This document shows, piece after piece, positions 11,169-33,545 of a stretch of DNA of 64,000 nt; position 1 is the stretch's first letter; every line of letters begins with the position of its first letter. Origin of the DNA: Synchiropus splendidus. Lineage: Eukaryota; Chordata; Actinopteri; Syngnathiformes; Callionymidae. Below the pieces are notes generated by a model. That model was not told where the DNA came from, did no database searches, and saw only the letters and a list, made by a program, of their open reading frames with translations. Location of the stretch: contig NC_071342.1 in assembly GCF_027744825.2 (NCBI RefSeq), positions 18,506,501 through 18,570,500 of the forward strand, given 5' to 3'. The position numbers and the translations under genes were made by a program.

Positions 11169-13840
11169 CCCTCCACGTAGGAACCGACCCGACTCTCCAC
11201 TGCACTTGTCCCACCCGGAGGCTCCAGAGGGTCCGGGGACGAGCCCAGGGCAGAAATAGTTTTCCTGTGGAAATCTTAACTGACTCGCAACCACAATGTG
11301 TTCAAGACACAATTTCATGTTTGTTGGTTTTTTTTTTTTTTCGATGTCGTCGGCTGTTGTTTCTCTCTCTTTCTCGCTCTTTTTTTTTACACACTACAAA
11401 CAGAACAAGTACTATTTTGTAAGATTTGTGCTACCGCCTTGGAGGTGATTTGAGGTTTTCAACTATTTGCCACATTTCTATAACGGCAGCTGTGTTTGCA
11501 CTTTGTTTTTGTCGACATTTTTATTATTTCTGTGAAATCCTACATTTATTGTGACTCTATAGACAATGGAGGCGTGTGATGGTGACGTGCAGTGGTGTGT
11601 GTTTGTGCGTGAGACGGAAGGCTGTGTTTGTTTGTGGACAATTGCTGTGAATCCAGACCGAACTCTTCTTTACTAACTGACCCTTTACTTCACCCAGAGT
11701 CTCGCTGGCAAAAACACACGGGGGGAAGCAGTTGCCTTGTTGCTTCAAAAGCAGCAGTAAACAACTCGGTGGCTTTTTCAGAATGTAGCTGCGATACACC
11801 AGTAAGGTTGGAATTGCTTAAACTTTCAATTAAAAATGCGCTGGGAGAGTCAGTAATAATTCCCTTTTCACCTGTTGCTAGGTAACAGTTCAGCCTCACA
11901 CTCCTTTGTCCCTCGCCACTTCATCCAGATGTAACCAGGGAACGCTGTTCCCAGTTGTCTGACAGGAAGCCAACAAGAGTCGCGGTAGAATTATATAAAT
12001 ATATGTCACCTCTTTTAGGAGCTTTTTAGTAGAAAGGCAGTAGTTTGGCTCCAAGTCCAAGACGGTGCCATGGCTGTTCATTGGTCAGTCGCAGCAAAAG
12101 CTGCTGCTCCCTGAACATTCTGAGGTCAGTTTCCCTCTAAAGTCGAACCCCTATTGTGAACAAGTGTTGCTATACACTTGGACACAACTGCCACTTTTGG
12201 GGTGTTCAGGTCTGCGTGGGGAACCCACTGCTTTTCCTCGAGTACTCCAGTGAGTTTTCCCATCCTGGATGGAATCTTTTGTGGAGCTTTTGGGATCACT
12301 CTGGCCTGAACCTTCTTCTTAAGAAAGGCGACTACCTCAACAGGCTTGTCCCTCTTCAGAGCCTTGACATCAGACTTTGGGGTGCTCATCTAAACCTACC
12401 TGCTTCTTCATTGATCCACTTGAGTTTGAGAAGACCTGGAGAAGGCTTTGCCAAGGTTGAAACCTAACTCAGTAGCAAGCACAAAACACACCGATAGAGG
12501 TGTGAAGGATAAGACTGCTACATGTAAAACCTCCCCATTTCTCATTGGGGAGCAGGTCATTTTCTAGATCCACAATATTGTGTTGTAACTTGTTCAGGAA
12601 TTTGAGGATCCAACTGAGGACATGTGGCGTGGGTGGGTGAAGGTAGAACACCGTTCAGCATGGCCGCCGTGAGCTTCTCTCTACAAACACTGGATGTTCC
12701 AGATGTGCAGTGATGTGCCAAAATCATGTCTTGCTTGTTTCAGCCCGACCACAAAGGCGGTGGTCGCAGTGCGAAACCGATGCATATAGTGTATGCGTGT
12801 CTCCCCAGTATTATTCAGATGACTGACCTAACCGTGCGCCACATTCGTTCATATCAAGTATAACCAACAATTAAACGTCGTCGTCGTTTAATAAATGCAA
12901 AAAAAATGTCGTTCAGTATTGAAGGTCTGACTTGAAACTAAACTTGTAGAAATATGATGGAAAGTGTTTTGCCAGACATCTAAGTCACTGCCTGTGTGTA
13001 TGTGTGAGTCAGTGTGCGTTACGTGTTCGACGGTACTCCCTGGATAGTGTTGACGTGAACCTTTTTGCAATAGGAAACCTTCAGACAAAGGGCCTTCTGT
13101 AAGAGTGTCGTTGCTTTTTTTATAAAGTGGAGACATACAAGCTTTGATAGGCTGGCTTTTGTAGTATTGTATAGAAATCTATATACAAATGTATTATTGT
13201 CAACTTTGAGACTCGCCCTTCCACTAAACTCAAAAGCACAAATCCTTATTTCTAAATGCCAAATATAAGACCTAGAAAGTCACTCCCCTCCCCGCCCCCG
13301 TATTTATGATGCACTTTTTACACGTTGAATTGGGATAATGTTGGGAGATGACGATGAAATGAAACCACTACCTAAAGAGGGGTTGAGATCAGATGCCGGC
13401 TGTGGCGAACATCGTGGCTGTCTGTTACTGCGCTTTGCCAAATGATGTATCTGCGGCTGCCTCTGACTGGACCAGCTTCAGTGAGACGTTTTAGGGAATT
13501 CGCCTCTTTTAAAAAAAAAGGATGTTAAATCGAGCGTATTTCAATGTATTTGACCTCAAGTTCATTCTGTTCTGCCCTGAATCTAGAGGTAGCATGGGAG
13601 CGCTTCACAAGCCGGGCTCGACAAGCAGCCTGTGGCTTAGGAACGCTGCCCAGTGTCTTTGCACAATTTAAAAAAAGATAAAAAAAACATGACAGTATTT
13701 TGAAATTTACCACTAAAATATGGGTTAACTCTGCATGTTTTACTAGAGTTGTAAATATGTTTTGGATTTTTATATTGTTTTTCTTTCCATGCTCTCACAA
13801 GCAGTTGTGTTAAATAAAATTTGTAATCTTCTGTAGAAAC
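11169..13840 (+). other. PACS 3' UTR
   Basis: The untranslated tail of about 2.7 kb runs from the TGA at 11,166-11,168 to the poly(A) signal at 13,813. It contains poly-T runs and no intron signals I trust. An 87-codon antisense frame at 12,126-12,389 is not recognised and not called. Confidence 0.6.
13813..13818 (+). terminator. PACS poly(A) signal
   Basis: AATAAA is followed by a TTTGTAATCTTCTGTAG T/G-rich stretch. It is the best signal before the convergent mrpl2 gene. Confidence 0.75.
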
Positions 13841-13846
13841 GGACTC

Positions 13847-13852
13847 TTTATT
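13847..13852 (-). terminator. mrpl2: mrpl2 poly(A) signal
   Basis: AATAAA on the - strand, 17 bp after the mrpl2 stop codon. It lies only 28 bp from the opposing PACS signal. Confidence 0.8.
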
Positions 13853-13869
13853 CACAGTCTTTACAGGGT

Positions 13870-15439
13870 TCATTTGGGGATGACCGACGGTATGTTGACG
13901 AAACTCTTCATGGGCGGCAGAGGTTTGATCTTGCGTCCGGCCCAGCCGCCTTTCCTCTGCCACAAGCCGCTGGAGGGGCGTTTGCCGAGCCAGCGGTTCC
14001 GACCAGCTTTGCCGATGATCCGTTTGTTGTGGTCGATGTTGGACACGCGGCCTACTGTTACCATACAGGTCTCCTGAACCTGAGAGGACAGAACACATTC
14101 ATGATATGAACCACGTCTTCAAGTCAATGTTTGGTTTATGAAGGTCCGTCTTAACGCACTCACCTGTACTTGCAGCTTGGACGGCAGCTGGACGATGGCC
14201 GTTCCATTTACTTTGCGCAGTAGAACACCACTTGTTCCTGAAAAAAATAAATAAATAAAAAGATCCATATACTCTATAATCCATACTACTACAGCATATT
14301 CAGAACTAAAACATCACTATTTACCTGCTGCGCGGATGTATTCCGACCCCTTTCCAGGCTGGACCTCCAGGTTGTTGATCAGCGTTCCCACAGGAAGAGC
14401 CCCCAGTGGATAAGCGTCTCCTTCATTGGCCGAGACTGCGCAGCGAATCAGCTTACTTTCAAAACAAAACACATCGGTCCTCATGTCTCCTCACACCTGC
14501 CATGCGTCCGATCACTCCAGATGTTTTGATGATGTCCCCAGCCTGCATTTTCTCCGTAGCAATGATCCAACGTTTGCGGTTCCCCCCAGCGACAAGGGCG
14601 ATGTCAGCCGATCTGAGCAACAACAAGGTCAACCCCTACATTGTGTGTGTGTGTGTGTGTAGCAGGCTTAGGTAGAGTATACCTGTGAGGACCAATTTTT
14701 GGAATAGGATAGAGACTTCATAATAATAAGGTCATTACAATTGGGTTTCAGTTTGAGTCCTGGTAAAGTTTAGGCATTTGTTTTGGATGGTTAGGTTCAG
14801 GGTGAGCAGCTGGGGAAAGGGTTATGGCAATGAAATGTTCCCACAGTGATACAAGTGTGTGAGCTGGCTGGGCTCACCTGCATGGGTCGTATCGTACTTC
14901 CACCACCTTCTCCTCAAACGGCACCCCCTCTTTCTGAGGTTCGTAGCGCAGTCGGTGGAAGTCAATAATCCGGTACCTCTGTTTGTGGCCACCGCCGATG
15001 CCATGAGTGCGGATCCTTCCTGGTGTTGTGAGAAAACAAGAAAGGTGTCAGCATCTTGAGACTCTTCACACTTCATCACTACTACTAAGGTTTCATCACA
15101 CTCCACAGCAGCAAACCAACCTGTGTGATCTCGCCCTCCAGTCTTCCTCATGCCGATGGGTCTGACGGTGTATTTCTCCCTGATCTTCCAGAACCTGTTG
15201 TTCTGGTCCAGTGTGGTCGTCGTCATGAAGCCTCTGCTAAGTCCAGCAGCACCTAACACACTTCTCTGTGGTGCTGGCTTCACTTGTGCCACCACCTGTA
15301 CACACACACACATACTGATATAAGCACCACTGTATAATTCCGACTGGACAAGTGCTCCTCTACTCACCTGAGACAGCAGCGGTGCATTCTGGGCAACTGT
15401 TAGTGAGCGCAGCGCTCGGGTCAGACACGACACCGCCAT
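13870..15439 (-). CDS. mrpl2: Mitochondrial ribosomal protein L2 (uL2m)
   Basis: MRPL2 is the mitochondrial form of ribosomal protein uL2, a core part of the large subunit close to the peptidyl-transferase centre. Seven coding exons on the - strand: 15439-15368, 15295-15121, 15019-14878, 14612-14497, 14435-14325, 14237-14164 and 14079-13870. They total 900 nt or 299 residues, the usual animal length. The N terminus ([17 protein letters not shown]) is arginine-rich and without acid residues, as in a mitochondrial presequence. The L2 core shows [30 protein letters not shown] and [13 protein letters not shown]. Where bacterial L2 has its HPHGGG loop this protein has [14 protein letters not shown], typical of animal MRPL2. 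The start is the first ATG; an earlier in-frame TTG is not used. It is convergent with PACS and divergent from klc4. Confidence 0.95.
14642..14660. repeat. (TG)n microsatellite
   Basis: An uninterrupted TG run in an mrpl2 intron. Confidence 0.9.
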
Positions 15440-16402
15440 CACTCTGCCCCTATTGTCAACCCCCTGCAAGTCAGTATTCTGGATTAGTAAAGTGAGATTG
15501 CACTGCAGTTACTTTTAATGGTATGAGACCTCCAAATCTGGAAAATAGCACCAATGCTTCCATCAAATGTGTTGAACTCAAGATATTCAACTATGTAATG
15601 CACTTAAATACAGCATGAGACATTTTTCCCGACAAGGTGGGCTTTTGGAAAACGTCTCTCATAAACACAGTCAGGTAAAATGCAGAAGAAAATGTCTTTG
15701 AATAAAACATTTGGTACATTATGGAAAGGTCGAAATATCCAGTTGATATTTCCTCACTTTATCCGTCTTATGCATGCACTCAAAAGGCACTCGGAAGTGG
15801 ACATATACTTTAGAACTGCCTACTGTAATAGACTGTTTAATAGAGCACGTCCACACGAGACAAACGTGTTTATTAAAGCAACGGCGCACTAAAATAACAC
15901 AGGTTCTTGTTAGCATCCTGACACTGAGCCGCTAGCCACCGGTAACTGTTTTGGTTTTCGCCCACTGATAGGATTCATTTCAGTTGCGTAAGCGACCTGT
16001 TGAGCTTCTCCTGTAAATTGTGTCAAACAAGAGAAGAGTAGGACGGAAGAAGCGAACCTTGAAGCGGCTGTTATTTCATTCCAGTTATCTCCCTTCGTCC
16101 TTCACTGACAACACGCCGTGTCGCGAACTGATGACGTCAATGGAAAGCGTTCATTCGTTTAACGTTAATATGGACTTTAAGCAAAGAATAACGTAAATAT
16201 TTAAAAGATAAAAATAATCTAAATTATAATTGTGCAGATGCAATTGCAATGTTGAGTTATTTTTAAATCGTTTCAATTTCAAACAGTAGTTCTCACTGTA
16301 TTCAGATGAGGGCAGTGTTGTCAAAAGAAAAAAAAAAGATCGCTAGCTAATTAAAAAATGAATTATAACGTCTCGGTTGATAGAGTTACGCACAGCAATA
16401 AC
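15440..16402. other. mrpl2 upstream region
   Basis: This is about 960 bp between the mrpl2 ATG and the first 7SL gene. A good - strand acceptor (CTGACTTGCAG, at about 15,466-15,476) just upstream of the ATG suggests a split 5' UTR. If so, the first exon and promoter lie near 15,990-16,140, next to the CRE at 16,132. The transcription start is not resolved. Confidence 0.45.
16132..16139. promoter_or_regulatory. CRE/ATF palindrome, mrpl2 side
   Basis: A perfect TGACGTCA lies among short GC-rich sequence. It is a likely proximal promoter element for mrpl2 and may also serve the nearby 7SL genes; the target is inferred. Confidence 0.5.
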
Positions 16403-16701
16403 AAAAGACGGAGTCTGGCTGTGTCGCTCAGGCTGCGCTGCAGCGCCTGCTCTCGGGCGCGATCCCACTACTGTCGAGCGCGGGGGTTTTGACCTGCTCC
16501 GTTTCCGGCCTGGGCCGGTGCACCCCTCCTTAGCCGACCTGCTGGTTCCGAGCTCCCCCGGAAACAGCATATCGACACCCAACTTAGTGCGGACACCCGA
16601 TCCACACAGTCCGCTGGAGCTCAGAGCTCCTGAGCTCAAACCATCCTCCAGTCTCAGCCTCCCAGTCACCTGGATTACAGGCGCGCGCCACCGCACCCGG
16701 C
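16403..16701 (-). ncRNA. rn7sl: 7SL (SRP) RNA, canonical copy
   Basis: 7SL RNA is the scaffold of the signal recognition particle, which targets nascent secretory proteins to the ER. The - strand carries the whole molecule at 299 nt, the vertebrate length. It starts GCCGGGTGCGGTGGCGCG (Alu domain), followed by GGGAGGCTGAG and ATCGGGTGTCCGCACTAAG. The S domain has helix 6 closed by a GGAG tetraloop (16,553-16,556) on a 7-bp stem, and the helix 8 SRP54-binding GGAAACGGAGCAGG. The 3' end CTCCGTC runs into TTTT, a Pol III terminator. The S domain excludes an Alu-type SINE. At the five sites where the two copies differ, this one keeps the base of human 7SL at the four I could compare, so it is likely functional. 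Confidence 0.93.
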
Positions 16702-17058
16702 TGCTGGGGTCACAGGTCACCTCGCACTTCGAGCAGGAGACGGTGGAAATGCGTCTCACACACAAAACTCTAGTTTGTTTTAACCCGCAGGATTTTATAT
16801 TGATTTATTTTATTTTATTTTATTTATTTATTTTTTTTTTAGTGAAGGCGTCATTCACGGATTTTTCAATTTACATTTAATCTTTTTAAATTTTGTACAA
16901 AAAAATAAATAAAATAAAAATAAAAACATGACATATAGGAATATGGTAAAGTGTTTTTTCTCAGTTGCTCAGTGAGTCAGCACGGATTTCGGTGTTTTAA
17001 CAAGAAAGAGGTTCACCAACTGTCACTTCCAAATTCGAGGTGACCCGTATCCCCGGCA
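16702..17058. promoter_or_regulatory. Spacer and promoters of the divergent 7SL pair
   Basis: The 357 bp spacer lies between the two 5' ends. CGAGGTGACCYGT lies at -23 to -11 of each copy (16,712-16,724 on - and 17,036-17,048 on +), with matching CCCC.GCA up to +1. A TTTTA-rich tract (16,804-16,840) and an AAAAT-rich tract (16,898-16,926) lie as opposed low-complexity arms. The outer parts of the spacer differ between sides. Confidence 0.65.
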
Positions 17059-17357
17059 GCCGGGTGCGGTGGCGCGCGCCTGTAATCCAGGTGACTGGGA
17101 GGCTGAGACTGGAGGATGGTTTGAGCTCAGGAGCTCTGAGCTCCAGCGGACTGTGTGGATCGGGTGTCCGCACTAAGTTGGGTGTCGATATGCTGTTTCC
17201 GGGGAAGCTCGGAACCAGCAGGTCGGCTAAAGAGGGGTGCACCGGCCCAGGCCGGAAACGGAGCAGGTCAAAGCCCCCGCACTCGACAGTAGTGGGATCG
17301 CGCCCGAGAGCAGGCGCTGCAGCGCAGCCTGAGCGACACAGCCAAACTCCGTCTTTT
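17059..17357 (+). ncRNA. rn7sl: 7SL (SRP) RNA, divergent second copy
   Basis: This is a second full-length 7SL gene of about 299 nt, head to head with the first. It differs from that copy at five positions, all transitions, and is otherwise identical. Both Alu and S domains are present, including GGAAACGGAGCAGG. Differences in this copy: helix 6 tetraloop GAAG instead of GGAG (17,204-17,207; still fits the GNAR class bound by SRP19), CTAAAGAGG for CTAAGGAGG, TCAAAGCCC for TCAAAACCC, CGCACTCGAC for CGCGCTCGAC, and GCCAAAC for GCCAGAC. The RNA ends at TTTT (17,354-17,357). It may be a working variant or an early pseudogene. Confidence 0.9.
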
Positions 17358-17759
17358 GTTTTCACCAACAAAGTTGTCATGGTCAACTTTGATTTGCATT
17401 TAAACATGATATATATCAGCATTTTGTTCGGAAATGAATTCACATTACTTATGTTGCGCCACACTGCGGTAATTGTAATGTATTAATGATGTGGGGAAAT
17501 CCGTAAATATCAGCAAAGTCGTGGAAATGTAGCATTGCAAACAGCTATAATTTACGTAATAACAATAATTACCGACCAATTATTCATATATACATACGAT
17601 TACAAATAATAAGGTAAACCCTTCAATTTAAGATTATTTCCCATTCCCAGTGGAAGCAATGAGGTTTTTAAAAAAATGAATGATTCATAAAACGAAAAAA
17701 GAAAACAAACCATGACGTCACCTCATTGCTTCCCGCACTGGCTGACGGGAGAATCTTGC
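17358..17759 (+). promoter_or_regulatory. klc4: klc4 upstream/promoter region
   Basis: About 400 bp lie between the second 7SL gene and the first klc4 exon. It is AT-rich at first, then carries an inverted repeat (17,647-17,665 with 17,720-17,741) and a TGACGTCA CRE at 17,713-17,720. Confidence 0.55.
17713..17720. promoter_or_regulatory. klc4: CRE/ATF palindrome, klc4 promoter
   Basis: A perfect TGACGTCA lies about 100 bp before the donor of the klc4 5' UTR exon, a normal place for a proximal promoter site. Confidence 0.6.
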
Positions 17760-17817
17760 GGTGCCGCAGACATTTTGGATTTAAAGGGGCTGAGCTAGCC
17801 GTCAGTCCGAGCTCTCG
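17760..17817 (+). other. klc4: klc4 5' UTR exon (start estimated)
   Basis: The donor GCTCTCG|GTAAGCG ends at 17,817 and no ATG-led coding frame precedes it. The 5' edge is an estimate from the CRE position. Confidence 0.5.
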
Positions 17818-20800
17818 GTAAGCGAATGCATTTTTACACCTATTATCAAAGACGTAGTGAGTGTGTGTGTTTCCTCTGCCGTTTTCAAAGTATTCTAGCA
17901 ATGGTGAATATGATAACTGAACGCTCCTGGAGATTTTGTTTAGCAGAACTCACAACAAACAGGGAGTGGTGGAGCTAACGAGTTAGCCGGAGCTAGCTCG
18001 TCGGTCAGTCGGTAGAAACCGCAGATCGAAGTGGGTCAGCTTTTCTTTTGAACCGAACAAGTTACGTCCCGGCGACAGTTGTGACAAAAATCTAGAAATA
18101 TCGCGTTCATTGCGGAAAATTACCTGTTACATAGGCTCTATAATTAAGTAGCTGTGGATGTCATCCCACCTTGACGTCCTATTTATTTATGCAAGTTACG
18201 AAATAGCCTCGTTTATCTTCAGATCTAGTGTAACGATAATAATCTAAAGTGTTCTGTTGCTCCGTGCTTACGTCACCGTAGAGATGCGCTTACAAATGCC
18301 GGATTCACCCAACTAACAGGTGTCAATTTTGACAGATGCGCGATGTCTAGACCAAATAAAACCCACGACAAAGGCTCGCCTGTAGAATATTTTAGTAGTT
18401 CACAGGCCTCATACATTGAGATAGATAACTGCACTCTGGCTCTTCCCTCCTGGTTGTCCCAAGTCCTGCCACACCCTCCCTGAATGCTGCCTCTTCTTTG
18501 TGTCTGATGATGCCAACAGTATCAAGGATGACTTTCTTAAGTCACTCTTTCATGTGCTTCAGTCATTACTCCTTTGTGCATTGTGGTATGATTCATTACT
18601 AATAACAGAGGGCAAAGCAAATGTTTTGTTGAAGTAAACGCTAGAAAATACATGAATGAGTGTTTAGTCAGGACATATCAAGCAGCCGAGTCTGTCTGCC
18701 GTTTGTGTGGCGGCAATATTTCATGAGGAGGCTCTAATGAACAAAGAAGCCCAGTGTCTGTGGGAAGTCATCCTGATGGTTCTGAAATGATTCAGTTACC
18801 GTGGATGTATGAAATCACAATTCACCATGGCTCAAAGGGTTTTGAATTTAAGGTTGGGTGACTTGAAGTTATTCTCAGTTATGAATGATGAAGTAATTAA
18901 ATTAATACACGCTTTATGCTGCTTCACAGTGTTTGTATTTTCTTGTGACATTTGCACACCACTCCTCTGTGGTATGCGCTCAATAGGGATTTTCACTACA
19001 GCTCAGCTTTTGCAGAATGTTAAGAAGAAGATTATCAAATTTCTATGAATTGGTGAATATCCTTGCTAAGGTATTTGAAAACAAATGGTAAGCATTGAGT
19101 TCACATGCTCTGTTGCCATGTAGACATGTTGTCACATTAGTTGGCCTTCACCATGGGAATCAGTGTACAGTGTTTGAAACTGAACTATCGGCTATTCTGA
19201 TCTGTCGTCTGCTGTGTTGGTTTAATTGTCATGATTTGAGAGTGGGTGAAGCTTTACTTGGCCAGTTACATCAGACATGTTTTCTTGGACTTGGACTGTT
19301 TTGCTGTGGTATTTTGACCTTTGACCATCTTGCATACCTGAGTCATATGATGGCTCAGTTAAACATTACTGACTGATGTTCCTTCATTTAACCAGGGTCT
19401 TACAAGCAATGGCCCGACTCAAAAAATAACCTATAAGTGATAGTTTTCTGGACAAAACAATCTTGCGCAATTTTTGTCTAGTTTTTACAACCATGTATAG
19501 GATTTGGCTGTCTTCAAAGAAGTATTAATTTCAACATACTGGAACAGAGTGGATAAGACATTGCAGTACAAAATGGTTGGCTACTTCAAAATCACTCTTA
19601 AACTGGTAGATATAAGGTTGTGATGGATGCCTGTTGGTGAGCAATTTCCAGGTATCTTTTTTAAAGACTTTTTATTGCAGTGGTTCTTCATATTATTATT
19701 TGCGGTTGGTAGTCACAAACCTAGTGGTGCAGCTTCTGGCTGATCAAATCTGCCGAGTCAGTTAAATATGTCTCGCAGTATATTTCTCAGGCTTCACCGT
19801 CTGTTCAAATATCTTGGATCGACAATCTGAGGATCTGCTGCCGATACAGAAAGAGTATCAAGTGGTTGTTTGAAAATCAATCATTGCTTTTGGTGTACGG
19901 TCACTGAGTTCAGCGAGAGAACACGCAGCATCTCCCTCCCCCATCCACCCTGCTCTCCCCGGCCATACATCTCTCTCCTCTTGCTGTGGGCGGGTCCATC
20001 TCGCTCTCTCCTTCTGCTGGTACTTTGAGCTGCTGGGTGGTTTTGGTCAGCAGCGAAGGTCGTCATCATCTTGCTGGAAGCACCAGCCCTGTATTTTTCA
20101 TCATCTCTGCGTATCAAACTCTTTTTTGTCTAGTAATTTTCCATTCGAAAACAAAGGCGTTTCTCTGAGGACAAAGCTATTTGGACTAATTTGGACTATT
20201 TTCGAAATAAAATATTATGGATGGATTTCTTTCCATTTCACACTGATCAACTACAGCCAAGGTTGCCGTTTTTGGCTCAGTGAATTATTCAAGGTAAACA
20301 TTGACCTGAGGATTGCATGTTCAATCTTTTACAAACCTTTAATTTTACAAGCTTTTCATTCAGTAAGCCAGTCACGGGAAAACCAAAGTGTGGGATTGTA
20401 AAGGCATCAATTCCAAAACTGTAAATTGATAGGGTCACATGTGTGTTTAGCCCTTGGTGTTGTACATGTGAATGTCACATGGCTTGAGCCTACATAGTTG
20501 TTTTTTCTATCTATTGTGGGATGCAGAGACATGATACTTAATCACACTTGTTCTGTCGTGGTTGGCAGTATGATTGCTGTTTATTATGCCGTTATTAAGA
20601 GGTAAAGGAAGTTGCAGATCTGGGTTTATACAGAAGTGCCTGTTTGACTCTCTTTATATAAAAAGAAAATTACTTCTGTAGGCTTTTTACAGAAAGAAAT
20701 GTTTTATGTTTTTGTTTTATCAAAGTGAATCTGTTGCAGCTCCGTTCCCCAGAAATGTCTTTGCTTTGTGAGCTTACTTCTTCTGTAAAGCTGTTATCTT

Positions 20801-21694
20801 CAAAACACTGACTGTGAGCATTGCTTCATGTAAGCCACGGAGTCTTGATCACAACTTTATATTCTGAGATATGATTTGGTAAAAAATAATATACAGCAAT
20901 AGTCACCTTTTTTCTCAAAAAATTTGGAAAAAATAATATATAAACCTTCCTCTGTTATGAGTAGATGGTTTTAATTGCTGCTGTTTTGTGTATCTTGCAC
21001 TGTACTAATATTGATGTTGAACCTCTTTCTAAAGCAATGTCAAATGTAATTTTGGCCCGTCTATGCCAAGACTCCACACTTCGTCTCAGTGGTCGAAAAA
21101 TTAATGATAGTGGACTAAGGAGAAGATTTGAAGACCAAAATGACCGGATTGATTGCAGGGACAAAACAAAGCCTGAGGAAGTTACCAACCATTGTCATCT
21201 ATAATATTATCTTTATTGTTAAGCTATTTTAAAAACTGATTGATATCTGTCTCTTTGCTTGAGTCTTGGTCAGAATCACCGGTCTCTTTGTTATACTGTT
21301 TAGTATTGGGGAAAATTGCCCTGGAAGAGAGTGAAATGTTTGTGCCAGTCAAGTGGCCGTTTTCAGCCTACTCATCTAATTTGAATAAGCTGCAGCATGT
21401 TGATCTCATCTGTTCCAGAAAATCCATACATGACGACAATTATCTAATCATTAGATCACTGTGACTGCTGAGCAATGCTTTTGGAAATATATTTTTCTGT
21501 GTTTACTATAAACAATGAATGAAAGAATTAATTGACTAATTACCAAATATGAATTAATAATAAAAAATGTTGAAACATAATTCTCTCATGGCTTAGAATG
21601 AAGCCACTAAATCAGGACAATATTGGTGATATACTGTATGCTCACTACATACTTTTAGCTTCTTTTTAACATGCATTGTGTCCACTTGTTTCAG
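17818..21694. other. klc4: klc4 intron 1
   Basis: This 3.9 kb intron lies before the ATG exon (acceptor CACTTGTTTCAG, ending at 21,694). It is AT-rich with only short unrecognised open frames. I see no other gene. Confidence 0.55.
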
Positions 21695-21716
21695 GTTCCC
21701 CTGAGCTACAAAAACA

Positions 21717-32893
<11,177 letters not shown>

Positions 32894-33545
32894 CCTACTC
32901 TCAGCCACACACACACACTCCCTCCACCTGCGTCTGACCCAAAGATTGTTCCCCAAAGACTTGAACCCAAAGTTGCCATACTTGATGCTCTCGCTTTTGT
33001 AAATATCACTGCCGTCGATGACATCAGAAAAATCTTTTAGGTTAGTTGCCGTTTTATTCTGTTGCCATGATTCCTCACTCCATTAGTCATTTTTTTTTCT
33101 TTTTTATTCATCTTTTTATGGGCTGAGCGGTCGCCTGGTGAGATTTCCTCCTGGATTTTGGGGTACAGGGTGAAATGTTCAGTCCCGTGACTGAACATTT
33201 TGAAATGCTACTGAAAAGCCTTCCGACCCAGATGTGTGTTTCCTGCTGCTAATCTTGAACGCTGCAAATTCAATGGCCAAACTTGTGTCATATGATGAAA
33301 GCTGGATCTTAAATTCACGTTCCTTCCTCTTGAAGTGCCATGAGAAACCCTCCTCTCGTCCAAAACCTTCCGTCACACAGGGATGTCCGTATCATTTTGC
33401 ACAAACTAGAACTGGAATATTCTTTTTTTTCTCCTGCCATCTACAATGTTTTAAATTTGTCATGATTTAAATCGAGTCAAACTGACTTCTGTACATACAA
33501 TATCAAACTTGATTGAAAAATAAAGTCTTCTATTCACATTGTTTT
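32894..33545 (+). other. klc4: klc4 3' UTR
   Basis: The tail follows the TGA at 32,891-32,893 and ends about 20 bp after AATAAA at 33,519-33,524. Confidence 0.75.
33519..33524 (+). terminator. klc4: klc4 main poly(A) signal
   Basis: AATAAA is followed by a T/G-rich stretch (GTCTTCTATTCACATTGTTT). Confidence 0.8.

Noticed and set aside
12126..12389. 87-codon antisense frame with lysine-rich sequence in the PACS 3' UTR
   Set aside because: I could not link it to any family. It may be a fragment of an old processed copy, but the evidence is too thin.
15440..15469. N-terminal extension of mrpl2
   Set aside because: It would need a TTG start. The first ATG at 15,439 gives a normal presequence and family length.
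16403..17357. Alu-like SINE
   Set aside because: Alu lacks the S domain. Both copies keep the full S domain and the Pol III end, so they are 7SL genes.
16343..17486. Open frames of 140-167 codons on both strands over the 7SL genes
   Set aside because: They arise from GC-rich structured RNA sequence. The near-identical peptides on opposite strands reflect the inverted 7SL copies, not a protein.
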